Source of the DNA: Candidatus Photodesmus katoptron Akat1
Lineage (GTDB): Bacteria > Pseudomonadota > Gammaproteobacteria > Enterobacterales > Vibrionaceae
DNA length: 64,000 bases
Assembly (NCBI RefSeq): GCF_000478685.1
Contig: NZ_AMSD01000002.1
Coordinates: 1 to 64,000 of the forward strand
Direction of reading: 5' to 3'
Shown: positions 1-11,655 of the stretch, piece after piece
Layout of the letters: every line of letters begins with the position of its first letter
How positions within the stretch are numbered: position 1 is the stretch's first letter
Program-made: the position numbers and the translations under genes
The notes under the pieces: model-generated
Databases searched by the model: none
What the model was told of the DNA's origin: nothing
The model's input: the letters and a program-made list of their open reading frames with translations, nothing else

Positions 1-386
1 TACGTTTGTAATTTTCTTTTCTCGTTTTATTGCCAACATTGTTGCTTCAAATAATAGTGGGGAAGGAGAAGAAACTGGACCTAATATGATGGTTTACTTT
101 TTGTTTCTTTAGTTCTTGATTTAGTATTCGGTCTTTTAGCTAGTATAATTGTTATGTGGTATAGTCGTCAACGTGAATTTCGCGCTGACTCTGGTGCAGC
201 AAGTTTAGTTGGTAAAAAAGCATGATTTCTGCATTGCAACGTTTAAGAACAAATCCAAACTCTAAACTTGAGAGTTCTATGGCAGCATTCGCTATCAGTG
301 GAAAGAAATCTGTACTTAGTTTGTTAATGAGTCATCCTCCGATCCAGAGAAGAATTGATGCGCTTCATTTTAATAGCAGCAATTAA
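1..386 (+). pseudogene. htpX: htpX 3' part, broken by two frameshifts (membrane zinc metalloprotease)
   Basis: This is the C-terminal part of HtpX, an inner-membrane heat-shock zinc metalloprotease; the 5' part with the HExxH site lies outside the window. The reading starts in frame 2 ([14 protein letters not shown]), meets a stop at 110-112, continues in frame 1 ([18 protein letters not shown]) to a stop at 223-225, and finishes in frame 3 (MISALQRL to SHPPIQRRIDAL) at the TAA of 384-386. One extra T in the T5 tract at 98-102 and one extra A in the A6 tract at 214-219 would give one continuous HtpX C-terminus. As written it is a pseudogene. If the homopolymers are sequencing errors or are rescued by slippage, it could be functional. 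Confidence 0.8.
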
Positions 387-517
387 ATTGCAATTAGCTA
401 TTAATCTTAACTGATAGTGTACTAGTACTAATTATTAGATTAGTTTAGTTATTAGTTTAGTTAGTACAATAACAATAGACTGGTTTTCTTTTTTCAGTGA
501 AGATGAAGACGATCCAA

Positions 518-2570
<2,053 letters not shown>

Positions 2571-2600
2571 ATTATTTTCTCCAAGTGGCTTTAATTAATT

Positions 2601-3698
2601 TTATTCTTGAATAATACCACCACCAAGACAAATGTCCTTTAAGTAGAAAACTGCAGATTGTCCAGGAGTTACAGCTATTTGAGGCGAATCAAAAACAATG
2701 CGAATACTTTTACAATTAATTGGAATTAAGGTGCAAGGAGTATCTTTTTGACGATAGCGAGTTTTTACTGTACAAGTAATCGGTTTTGTCATTGGCACTC
2801 TATCTACCCAGTATAATTTTGAAACAATACATTCTTTAGATTTTAAAAGTATATGCTCTTTGCCCGGTACGACAATAAGAACATTTCTTTTTATATCTTT
2901 TTTAGCTACATACCATGGTTTACCATTACTGTCTTTTTGTCCGCCAATACCTAGTCCTTTTCTTTGCCCTAATGTATGATACATTAAACCTTTATGTTCA
3001 CCTATTACTTTACCTTCTTGTGTTTCAATCTTTCCTGGTTGTGCTGGTAAGTAGCGCGATAAAAAGTCAGAAAATTTTCTTTTCCCAATAAAACAAATGC
3101 CTGTAGAGTCTTTTTTATTTGCAGTGATAAATCCTTGCTCTTTCGCAATACATCGAACCTCAGATTTTTTAAAGTTACCAAGTACAAATAGACTTCGAGC
3201 AATTTGTTTATGGCTAAGGGTATAAAGAAAGTAACTTTGGTCTTTTGTATTATCTATACCACGTAACATTTTCGGTTTTGCATTTTTATGCATAAAGGAA
3301 CGACGAACATAGTGTCCCATAGCAATATAGTCAGCATCAAACACTTCATTAGAAAATTCTAGAAAAGTTTTAAATTTAATTTCTTTATTGCAAAGGATAT
3401 CAGGGTTAGGGGTTCTTCCTGCTTTATATTCTTCTAAGAAGTGCTTGAATACATTATCCCAATACTCTGAAGCAAAATTGACAGTATGGAGATTAATATT
3501 CAGCTGTTCACATACTGCCTGCGCATCAGAAAGATCCTGTGCTGATGCGCAATATGTTTCATTGTCATCCTCCTCCCAGTTTTTCATGAAGAGAGCTTCA
3601 ACATGATACCCTTGTTTCTGTAAAAGATAAGCAGAAACTGAAGAATCAACTCCACCAGACATGCCAAGAATAACTTTCTTATTGCTATTTTTAGACAT
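2601..3698 (-). CDS. mnmA: tRNA 2-thiouridylase MnmA
   Basis: MnmA puts sulfur on U34 of tRNA-Lys, -Glu and -Gln, using ATP and a persulfide relayed by the Tus proteins. The 365 aa product has the N-type PP-loop SGGVDSS at residues 14-20, the first catalytic Cys at 103 ([10 protein letters not shown]) and the second at 202 (GICFIGKR), plus the C-terminal beta-barrel. I chose MSKNSNKK at 3698; the frame stays open nine codons upstream but those residues are not family-like. First gene of mnmA-hflD-purB. Confidence 0.95.
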   Translation of the reverse strand: MSKNSNKKVILGMSGGVDSSVSAYLLQKQGYHVEALFMKNWEEDDNETYCASAQDLSDAQAVCEQLNINLHTVNFASEYWDNVFKHFLEEYKAGRTPNPDILCNKEIKFKTFLEFSNEVFDADYIAMGHYVRRSFMHKNAKPKMLRGIDNTKDQSYFLYTLSHKQIARSLFVLGNFKKSEVRCIAKEQGFITANKKDSTGICFIGKRKFSDFLSRYLPAQPGKIETQEGKVIGEHKGLMYHTLGQRKGLGIGGQKDSNGKPWYVAKKDIKRNVLIVVPGKEHILLKSKECIVSKLYWVDRVPMTKPITCTVKTRYRQKDTPCTLIPINCKSIRIVFDSPQIAVTPGQSAVFYLKDICLGGGIIQE

Positions 3699-3848
3699 TT
3701 TTAGATAGCACCATTTAAGCATCATAAAAGAATTATTCTAACAGAAATATTACTTAATTGATAGTACTGAAATAAAATCAACATATTTCTTAAAACACTA
3801 TACGATAGTCATAAAAGTTTGATTGTTGAATTATTTAATATAATTTCT

Positions 3849-5177
3849 TTAATGAAAGAATATTAATAGCATAAATATTGGACATATTATTTTTATATAA
3901 ATAGGCCAAATTTTCCAAAAAAAACTTTCTTGTATATTTGCATAACCTTTTTTAAGTTCTTGCAATACCTTGTTTCTATTCCATAACCAACCTGAAATTA
4001 AGGCAATAAATAATCCAATAATTGGTTGCATGTAAACAGTAGTTAATTGTACAAAAAAACTAAATAATTCATTAAAATTCCATATTATTATTGAAGAAAT
4101 AGTTATAATTATTACACTAATCCAGGTAACAGCAATTGACCGACTTTGATTCAGCTCTTCTATTGCACATGAGACAGGAACTTCTAGCATTGAGATAGAA
4201 GAAGTTAGCGTAGCAATGATCATTAATAAGAAAAAAATGCTACTAATAACAAGACCAGATGTTCCCATTGTATTAAATAAATTAGGAAGCACTTTAAATA
4301 CTAAAGTATCAGAATGAAGTAATTTACCTGATTCTGAAAAAATTTGTACTCCATTATTTTGTGCTACAAACATAGCAGGGAGAATTAGTAAGCCAGCAAT
4401 AAATGCGATAGCAGTATCAAATATTGCTACTTGAGCAGCTATTGTAGGTAAATTAGTATCTTTTTTTAGGTAAGAACCATAAACCATCATTGTGCAAACT
4501 CCTAGCGATAGTGAAAAAAAAGCCTGTCCCATTGCACTTATTGCCAAATTAAAACTAAGATGTGAAAAATCAGGAATTAGATACATCTTTAGTCCTTCTT
4601 TAGCTCCAGATTGAGTAAAGATGTATATAGTCATGATAATAAAAAGAACCAGTAAGAGAGGCATCAGATAGGTTGAACATTTTTCAATACCATTAGCAAT
4701 ACCATTTCTAACAACTAACATAGTTAGTAACATAAATATTATCATAAGCATTAAATTTCTAGCTATACTAAAAGTGGTTAGCCAATTAGCAGTATTATTC
4801 ATTCCTAATAATTTAACTCCATTACTAATAAAATAACCAATTAGCCAGCCAGCTATAATCGCATAGAAACTTAAGATAAGTGAAACTGCTACTATGCTTA
4901 TAATAGCAATCCAGCTAATTTTCCATTTAGGAGAAATTTTTTTTAAAGACCTAATTGGATTCGACTGAGCATAACGGCCAATGGTGAGTTCGGCAACTAA
5001 TATAGGGAATGCTAATAAAAATACCATTAGCAGGTAAATAATTAAAAATACTGCCCCACCATTGTTTGCTGTTTGTGTTGGAAACCCCCAAATATTTCCT
5101 AAACCAATAGCAGAACCTGCTGCTGCCATAATAAAACCAAACTTTGAAGAAAAGTGATTTCTAGAATTGCTTGCCAT
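3849..5177 (-). CDS. Sodium-dependent transporter, neurotransmitter:sodium symporter (SNF) family
   Basis: This is an inner-membrane secondary transporter of the SNF/NSS family, which moves amino acids or similar solutes in symport with Na+. The 442 aa protein carries the family's first-helix signature GSAIGLGNIWGFP about 20 residues in, followed by NNGGAVFLIIYLL, and has about eleven hydrophobic helices, as in bacterial members such as TnaT and MhsT. The substrate cannot be told from sequence. The start is taken at MASNSRNHF (5177) because six further upstream codons are not conserved. It lies alone between recG and mnmA, which are not normally neighbours, and was probably brought here by rearrangement. 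Retention suggests import of host or environmental amino acids (inference). Confidence 0.85.
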   Translation of the reverse strand: MASNSRNHFSSKFGFIMAAAGSAIGLGNIWGFPTQTANNGGAVFLIIYLLMVFLLAFPILVAELTIGRYAQSNPIRSLKKISPKWKISWIAIISIVAVSLILSFYAIIAGWLIGYFISNGVKLLGMNNTANWLTTFSIARNLMLMIIFMLLTMLVVRNGIANGIEKCSTYLMPLLLVLFIIMTIYIFTQSGAKEGLKMYLIPDFSHLSFNLAISAMGQAFFSLSLGVCTMMVYGSYLKKDTNLPTIAAQVAIFDTAIAFIAGLLILPAMFVAQNNGVQIFSESGKLLHSDTLVFKVLPNLFNTMGTSGLVISSIFFLLMIIATLTSSISMLEVPVSCAIEELNQSRSIAVTWISVIIITISSIIIWNFNELFSFFVQLTTVYMQPIIGLFIALISGWLWNRNKVLQELKKGYANIQESFFWKIWPIYIKIICPIFMLLIFFH

Positions 5178-5250
5178 ATATAATACCGATATCATGTTTA
5201 TTTATAGGTTAATTAGTTTTTTATATTCTTATTAAAAGTCAAAGGACTTG

Positions 5251-7332
5251 CTAGGCTTTATCATAGTTAACATTGTTTTTACTTATCCATCTGTTAATAA
5301 TTTCCGTAGTATTTTTAGGGTGATTTTTGTAAATATAGTTCGAAATTTTTTTTATTTTTGGAATTAAGTATTGATCTCGCATCAAATCAGCTATCTTAAA
5401 ATCGATTAATCCAGTTTGTTTTGTACCTAGTATTTGACCAGGACCTCGCATTTCTAAGTCTTTTTGAGCAATAAAAAAACCATCATTACTATTACGCAAT
5501 ACACTTAGTCGGTTTTTTGCAATTTTAGAAAGTGGAGTATGATATAATAATACACAATAACTTGCTATTTTCCCTCTTCCTATACGACCACGAAGTTGGT
5601 GAAGTTGAGCCAGACCAAGTCTTTCTGCATTTTCTATAATCATTAAGCTAGCATTTGGTATATCTACGCCAACTTCAATAACAGTAGTAGATACTAAAAG
5701 GTGAAGCTTATTATCTTTGAATTCATTCATTATTTTTTGTTTTTCATTAGAATTCATTCGACCATGTAATAAACCAATTTTTATATTAGGTAGGTTTTTT
5801 CTTAATTTATTTGCTATATCAATTGCTGATTCTGCTTTTAATACTTTTGAATCATTAATTAGAGTACAAATCCAATAAGCTTGTTTTTCTTCATTTAAAC
5901 AAGCCTTATATATGTGTTTCATGATATCAGAACGTTTACTTGATGGTATTGCTACTGTTTGAACAGGCGTTCGATTAGGAGGTAATTCATCGATAATTGA
6001 AATTGCAAGATCAGCATAGATAGTCATTGTTAGTGTTCTAGGAATAGGTGTTGCTGTCATGATTAATTTATGTGGGTAAATTTCGTACTTTAATCCTTTC
6101 TTACGCATTTCTAATCGTTGATGAACTCCGAATCTATGTTGTTCATCAATAATTACTAAAGCTAAGTTATAAAACTTTACATGTTTTTGGAAAAGAGCTT
6201 GGGTACCAATTATCATTTTAGCTTCGCCATTAGCGATTCGTGTTAGTTCTGTTATTTTGGATTTCCCTTTTAATTTACCTAATAAGAAACTTAGTTTTAT
6301 GTTAATTCTATCAAACCAGTTGCAAAATGTAATAATGTGTTGCTCTGCTAGTAATTCAGTCGGAGCCATAAATGCAACTTGATAGCCATTTTCAATAGCT
6401 TGTATTGCTGCTAATGCAGCAATCAAGGTTTTTCCTGATCCAACATCACCTTGAAGTAGACGCATCATAGGTTGAGTTTTAGTAAGATCGTCCTCAATTT
6501 CTTTCGCTACTTTTATTTGAGCATTAGTAAGTGAAAAAGGAAGTTGTTTTAGTAGATTTTTTTTTAAAAAAACGGACCTTGTCAAGGAAATCGCCGTTGC
6601 TTTTTTATTCTTATGTCGTATTTTTAGAATAAACAAATTCTGTGCTAAGAGTTCCTCTAAGATCAATCTAATTTTTGCTGGATGTTTATTTTTGTGAAGT
6701 ATACTTATATTAGTGTATTTTGAAGGTCTATGAATAATATGAATTGCTTGAGTTATGGTTATTTGTCCATCATATAACCCTACTGGAAGCAATTCTTTTA
6801 CACTTGTAGTTTTAAGAATTTTTAATGCTTTGCTAGTTAAGTTGCGTAAAGTAGTTTGTTTTAAGTTTCCAAGGCGTGGATAAATAGGAGTAAGATTATG
6901 CTGGATATTAGGAGTTCTTTGAGGTGTGAATAATTTATAATCAGGATGGACCATTTCTAATCCCGTGTATCCTTGTTTCACTTTTCCATAAGCGTATACT
7001 AATTTACCTTTTAAAAAAAAATTTTTAAATTTATCAGAAACATTTAAAAAACGCAAAACTATTTCATTTTTTCCATCACTAACTGTAACAGTAAATATTT
7101 TTTGTTTGTAAAAAAATGTATCTAAGTGAATGATTTTTCCTTGAACAGCAGCAGAAAGACCAATGTATAATTTAGCTATAGGATAAATACGAGTACGATC
7201 TTCATAACGTAATGGCAGATGAAATAGTAAATCTTGAACGTTTTTAATTCCTTGTTGAGTTAATTCCTCAATCAATTTATTGGTTATCTGAGGAAGTGAG
7301 CTCAAATGGATATCTGATAAAAAAACCGGCAT
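5251..7332 (-). CDS. recG: ATP-dependent DNA helicase RecG
   Basis: RecG is a double-strand DNA translocase that remodels stalled forks and branch-migrates Holliday junctions. The 693 aa protein has the full layout: an N-terminal wedge domain with OB fold, Walker A GDVGSGKT at about residue 295, the DEQH box (IIDEQHRFGVHQR) near 400, TATPIPRT (motif III) and the C-terminal motifs including QLRGRIGRG and the RecG-specific MRGPGQILGTKQTG. A nine-base T tract in the coding strand (7013-7021) remains in frame (KNFFLKGK), so the gene is intact. In enterics and vibrios recG follows spoT-trmH; here trmH is absent and 119 bp separate spoT and recG. Confidence 0.96.
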   Translation of the reverse strand: MPVFLSDIHLSSLPQITNKLIEELTQQGIKNVQDLLFHLPLRYEDRTRIYPIAKLYIGLSAAVQGKIIHLDTFFYKQKIFTVTVSDGKNEIVLRFLNVSDKFKNFFLKGKLVYAYGKVKQGYTGLEMVHPDYKLFTPQRTPNIQHNLTPIYPRLGNLKQTTLRNLTSKALKILKTTSVKELLPVGLYDGQITITQAIHIIHRPSKYTNISILHKNKHPAKIRLILEELLAQNLFILKIRHKNKKATAISLTRSVFLKKNLLKQLPFSLTNAQIKVAKEIEDDLTKTQPMMRLLQGDVGSGKTLIAALAAIQAIENGYQVAFMAPTELLAEQHIITFCNWFDRINIKLSFLLGKLKGKSKITELTRIANGEAKMIIGTQALFQKHVKFYNLALVIIDEQHRFGVHQRLEMRKKGLKYEIYPHKLIMTATPIPRTLTMTIYADLAISIIDELPPNRTPVQTVAIPSSKRSDIMKHIYKACLNEEKQAYWICTLINDSKVLKAESAIDIANKLRKNLPNIKIGLLHGRMNSNEKQKIMNEFKDNKLHLLVSTTVIEVGVDIPNASLMIIENAERLGLAQLHQLRGRIGRGKIASYCVLLYHTPLSKIAKNRLSVLRNSNDGFFIAQKDLEMRGPGQILGTKQTGLIDFKIADLMRDQYLIPKIKKISNYIYKNHPKNTTEIINRWISKNNVNYDKA

Positions 7333-7451
7333 AATAAACTTAATTGATAATCGATTATAGTATAACTCTCAAAAATATAGTAAATTATTTTTTCTTTTGA
7401 TTGTACCAGAGTTGAATATCTATATTAAGATATAGATAACACTTGATTTCT

Positions 7452-9566
7452 TTATTTGCGTTTTACTTTGATCACATATGGCATGACACGAATTTTTTTT
7501 ATAATACTAGCAAGATGTTTTCGACAATTAGTTGTCAGAGATACCGTAACTGTATGAAGATGGTGATTACGTTCTTCAGTTGATAATCCATGAATATTAG
7601 AGTTCGTTTTGGAAATAGTATTAATTAATTCTGCTAACGAGTTATGATGGTTTTTTGTATCGATTTTTAGCTCTGTTATAAATTCTCGCTTGTAATCATC
7701 TGACCATTTCACTGCCATATGTTTATCAGGTTCTTTTTGATAACCATGTATATTAGGACAAATTTCACGGTGTACTATTAATCCTCGACCAGGAGAAATA
7801 TAAGCAATAATGTGATCATTAGGAATAGGATGGCAGCAGTTAGCAAATGTTAGCAACATGCCTTCTGAACCTAGAATAGGAAGCTTGTTTTTATGGGTAA
7901 TGTTTGTTTTATATTTAGTTTTAGTTATGTTATCTCCAAGTAATCGTCGAGCTACAACAGTACTTATAAGTTCACCAAGACCAATCTCTGCTAATAGGTC
8001 TTCAATGTTATCTAGCTTTAGCTCTCTTAAAACGCGTTGAATATGAATCTCAGTAATATCAGATAAAGAAAAATCTCCTAATGCATGATTTAGTAAACGA
8101 CGCCCTAAAGTAATAGATTCTTCTCTACGCATTGTTCTTAAAATTTGACGAATTTTAGTTCGGGCACGAGAAGTCATTACATAGTTGAGCCAGGAAGCGT
8201 TTGGACGAGCGCAAGGAGCAGTAAGAATTTCGATAGTTTGGCCATTTTTAAGTGATTTACTTAATGGATATGGATTTCTCTCAACATTTGCACCAACACA
8301 CATGTTACCTACATCAGTATGTACTGCATAGGCGAAATCTACAGCAGTTGCACCTACTGGTAATTCAATGATACGACCTTTTGGAGTAAAGACATAAATT
8401 TCATCAGGAAATAAGTCAGATTTAACGTTTTCAATAAATTCAAATGAGTTATCTGCACTTTTTTGTAATTCTGATAAACTTTGCATCCAGCGTTGTGCTT
8501 TGATTTGTGCTGTAGTTCCAGTCCAAATATTATTACCTTCTGTGCATGACCAATGTGCAGCTATACCTTTATCAGCCATCTGTTCCATATCTTCAGTTCG
8601 AATTTGTACTTCTACAGGTACTCCATGCGGACCAACCATAGAAGTATGTAAAGATTGATATCCATTAGCTTTAGGTACTGCAATATAATCTTTCATTCGA
8701 TTAGGTCGAGGTTTATACAAGTTATGTATTTGTCCAAGTGCTCGATAACAATCATCAGAATCCTTTACTACTACGCGGAAAGCATAAACATCCATAATTG
8801 TATGAAAACGCTGTTCTTTAGATTTCATTTTGTTATAAATTGAGAATAGATTTTTTTCTCGACCCAATACTCTTGCCTTCAAACTAGCTTGTTCTAAATG
8901 CTCTGCAATTTCATTATGAATACGTTGTATTATATCTTTACGATTACCACGAGCAGAACAAAGTACTTTTTTAAATACCCTATAACGATCTGGATAAAGC
9001 GCTTCAAACCCAAGCTCTTCAAGTTCAGTTTTAATATTATGTATTCCGAGACGATGTGCTAAAGGAGAGTATATTTCCAGTGTTTCTCTTGCAATGCGAC
9101 GTTTTTTATCAGGGCGAAGTGCATTTAATGTACGCATATTATGAATACGGTCAGCAAGCTTAATGAGAATAACCCGAATATCCTGTACCATAGCCAGGAC
9201 CATTTTACGAAAATTTTCGGCTTGGGCTTCCTTTCGATCTCGAAATTTTAGTTTATCTAACTTAGAAACTCCATCCACTAACTCCGCAACTGTCTTACCA
9301 AATTTATTTGTTAGTTCTTCTTTAGTGACATTACAGTCTTCAATAACATCATGAAGTAAGGCAGCTTGTAGTGTTTCGAGATCAAGACGCATTTCTGCTA
9401 GGATAGAAGAAACAGCTACCGGATGCATAATATAAGGGTCACCGCTTGATCGTGTTTGTCCTTTATGAAAGTTTTTTGCTATCAAATAGGATCGAAACAA
9501 AGCTTCAATTTGAGGCCCTTTTAAGTATTCTTGGGCAATGCCTTTAAGGTCATAGAAGAGATACAA
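7452..9566 (-). CDS. spoT: Bifunctional (p)ppGpp synthase/hydrolase SpoT
   Basis: SpoT hydrolyses, and more weakly makes, the alarmone (p)ppGpp. At 704 aa it has the length of E. coli SpoT (702). Domains in order: an HD hydrolase domain with H72-D73 in LLHDVIED and the LADRIHNMRTL segment, the synthetase-like domain with the conserved KPRPNRMKDYIAVPKANGYQ-type segment, a TGS domain (YVFTPKGRIIELPVGATAVD, near residue 390) and a C-terminal ACT domain. The intact HD site implies working hydrolase. It follows rpoZ by 39 bp in the conserved gmk-rpoZ-spoT order. Whether a separate relA exists cannot be seen here. Confidence 0.96.
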   Translation of the reverse strand: MYLFYDLKGIAQEYLKGPQIEALFRSYLIAKNFHKGQTRSSGDPYIMHPVAVSSILAEMRLDLETLQAALLHDVIEDCNVTKEELTNKFGKTVAELVDGVSKLDKLKFRDRKEAQAENFRKMVLAMVQDIRVILIKLADRIHNMRTLNALRPDKKRRIARETLEIYSPLAHRLGIHNIKTELEELGFEALYPDRYRVFKKVLCSARGNRKDIIQRIHNEIAEHLEQASLKARVLGREKNLFSIYNKMKSKEQRFHTIMDVYAFRVVVKDSDDCYRALGQIHNLYKPRPNRMKDYIAVPKANGYQSLHTSMVGPHGVPVEVQIRTEDMEQMADKGIAAHWSCTEGNNIWTGTTAQIKAQRWMQSLSELQKSADNSFEFIENVKSDLFPDEIYVFTPKGRIIELPVGATAVDFAYAVHTDVGNMCVGANVERNPYPLSKSLKNGQTIEILTAPCARPNASWLNYVMTSRARTKIRQILRTMRREESITLGRRLLNHALGDFSLSDITEIHIQRVLRELKLDNIEDLLAEIGLGELISTVVARRLLGDNITKTKYKTNITHKNKLPILGSEGMLLTFANCCHPIPNDHIIAYISPGRGLIVHREICPNIHGYQKEPDKHMAVKWSDDYKREFITELKIDTKNHHNSLAELINTISKTNSNIHGLSTEERNHHLHTVTVSLTTNCRKHLASIIKKIRVMPYVIKVKRK

Positions 9567-9605
9567 ATTTATAAGCCAGAAAGATTACCAATTTAAAATA
9601 GAGCA

Positions 9606-9935
9606 TTAAAAAACATTATATTTTGGAAACAATTGATGTCTAGATCCAAAATCTAGTGAATCTGAATGATGTTGCTTGTTGTTGCTTACTGCAGCTAATT
9701 CTGCAGCTTCTTGTTCTTGTTGCTCTTGGCGTTCACGAGTATCAAGAAAGTTTTTAGTGATTAAACCTTCTTCTATTTCACGAAGAGCAATAACTGTTGG
9801 TTTATCATTTTCTTCTGGTATTAGTGAATTTTTTCCACCAATTTGCATTTGACGAGCGCGTCGTGCTGCAATGAGAACTAAATCAAATCGATTGCCCACT
9901 TTTTCGACAGCATCTTGAACAGTTATACGTGCCAT
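9606..9935 (-). CDS. rpoZ: RNA polymerase omega subunit RpoZ
   Basis: Omega helps beta-prime fold and assemble into RNA polymerase and forms part of the (p)ppGpp binding site 1. The N-terminus [20 protein letters not shown] is the family hallmark, followed by ARRARQMQ and [15 protein letters not shown]. The length, 109 aa, is longer than the 91 aa of E. coli; the additional C-terminal part (after about residue 80) is Gln/His/Ser-rich and not conserved. It lies between gmk and spoT, the target-effector neighbourhood typical of gammaproteobacteria. Confidence 0.95.
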   Translation of the reverse strand: MARITVQDAVEKVGNRFDLVLIAARRARQMQIGGKNSLIPEENDKPTVIALREIEEGLITKNFLDTRERQEQQEQEAAELAAVSNNKQHHSDSLDFGSRHQLFPKYNVF

Positions 9936-10015
9936 GAGAACTCCAGGTTAGTTAAACAAAAATCTTAACTAAAAAAAGTCAAGAAATAAAAAACTCATAC
10001 ATACTAATTTTAAAT

Positions 10016-10657
10016 TCATTTTTCTAAAAGCCCTTGAATTAGATCATGATATTTATAAATCTGCTTATCTTTTTTTAATCTTTCTGAACGAATAATTGCT
10101 TGAAAATCTACCAAAGCTGTATCAAAGTCATCATTTAAGATAATATAGTCATATTCGTTATAGTGAGAAATCTCTGATTCTGCTTCCGCTACACGTCTAG
10201 CAATATCACTCTTGCTATCTTGAGCACGAGAATTTAAACGATATTCCAATTGACAATAGGAGGTTGGTAATATAAACACACTTTTCGAAAAAGGAATTTC
10301 CTTACGGATTTGACGTGCACCTTGCCAATCAATATCTAGAATAACATCACTACCATTATTTACATTCTCTAACATCCAATTACGCGATGTACCATAATAG
10401 TTACCAAACAATTCTACATGTTCTAGGAACTCATTTTGAATTATTAGGTCTTCAAAAGATTTTCGATTTATAAAGTAATAATGGATGCCATTTTGCTCAT
10501 TTGGTCGCATATTACGAGTGGTGTAAGATATGGATAGCTTTATTGTATTCATTAAATCGTTCTTTAATATTGCAGAGATCAAACTAGACTTCCCTGCACC
10601 ACTAGGTGCAGATACAATATAAAGAGTGCCTTCTACTTTTGTTTTTGATAAGCCCAT
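10016..10657 (-). CDS. gmk: Guanylate kinase Gmk
   Basis: Gmk phosphorylates GMP to GDP with ATP. The 213 aa enzyme has the P-loop SAPSGAGKSS at about residues 15-24, the GMP-binding region with SYTTRNMRPNE and YYFINRKSFE, and the lid and C-terminal LNDDFDTAL segment. It is the first gene of the gmk-rpoZ-spoT cluster; 80 bp separate it from rpoZ. Upstream lies a roughly 1 kb stretch without genes, so its promoter must lie there. Confidence 0.96.
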   Translation of the reverse strand: MGLSKTKVEGTLYIVSAPSGAGKSSLISAILKNDLMNTIKLSISYTTRNMRPNEQNGIHYYFINRKSFEDLIIQNEFLEHVELFGNYYGTSRNWMLENVNNGSDVILDIDWQGARQIRKEIPFSKSVFILPTSYCQLEYRLNSRAQDSKSDIARRVAEAESEISHYNEYDYIILNDDFDTALVDFQAIIRSERLKKDKQIYKYHDLIQGLLEK

Positions 10658-11655
10658 AATCCTTACTATAAGAAGAATGTAATCAATTTAACTTTAAAAA
10701 CCAAAGGTAATCCGTCTTCTTAACTGATTGCTGTTCATTAAAATTAGAAAAAACCATGAGGATAACTATACACAAACGGAGATAGTATCACAAAAGGAAA
10801 TGGATTGTGTATATTATTTTATGTTTTTTGAGTTAACCATCATTTATTTTAGTATGGAATATATGATTTAATCCTTATTAAAAAATTAAAAGTTTACATA
10901 GAATGCCTCTCCATCTTTGCGTATCTCTTAATAAAGATAAATATCATATATATTATTCTAGACAGAGAGGTGCTAGATTTTCTATTCTTGATTCATTACT
11001 AGTTAGAAAATTTATTATAAAATGTGTATTTCATATTTATTAATGAGTTCATTTTAAGGTTGTTTTTTTGGTAGAAAAAAAGTACAAATAGTGAATTTTG
11101 TTTTCTAAAATTCTTGTCTAGTAGCTTGTATCAAGCAATTAAAAATAGGTTTGCTTTTTAGTTTCATAATGATAGTCACCTTATAGCATTTTAATACTAT
11201 AACATTGTAGTTGGATAGTAAGGTGACCAAGCTTAGTAGAACTAGGTTATAGATTTCTATTAGAAATCCACATTATAGGTAAATAAAGGAATCAAGTTTT
11301 TTATTAATTAGTATTTCTTTGTTTTGATTATATTTAGTAGAATGAATTGAAAATACTGAAGATACTAGTAAATATTAACTTGCTTTAGCAGGTGTTTCTT
11401 AGTATTTTTTGATATCTTTTTTAGTTTTTTCGAGAAAAAGCATTTCAAATTAATACGAGTTTGACACTTCTAATAAGAAGTATTTTTGTAAGCTTTAAAT
11501 TTTTAGCTAATTGAACACTTACTTTTAAAAAGATGTTAATCCAGGTTAACCAATATTATAATTGTAAGAAAAAACTAAAACGAAATATTTATCAGTATTA
11601 CCCGTATTATTATTTATGAATTAGAGAATCCTATACAATTTTAAAGGATAAGAGA
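10658..11655. other. Gene-poor 998 bp stretch, eroded
   Basis: I see no supportable coding region on either strand: reading frames are short and none resembles a known protein. The stretch is very AT-rich. It contains a short hairpin (GCTTG-TAT-CAAGC, 11124-11136), a 9 bp inverted repeat (11175-11183 with 11219-11227), and CCTCTC/GAGAGG arms near 10910 and 10965. The gmk promoter and the end of the lpxL transcript must fall within it. Its size in an otherwise compact window suggests one or more decayed genes; yicC often neighbours gmk in relatives, but I could not recognise it here. Confidence 0.6.
11175..11227. repeat. 9 bp perfect inverted repeat with 35 nt spacer
   Basis: GTCACCTTA at 11175-11183 is repeated inverted as TAAGGTGAC at 11219-11227. 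The arms could form the base of a stem-loop in either transcript. It sits inside the gene-poor stretch between gmk and lpxL and has no T-tract that would make it a clear terminator. The function is unknown and chance is possible. Confidence 0.35.
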
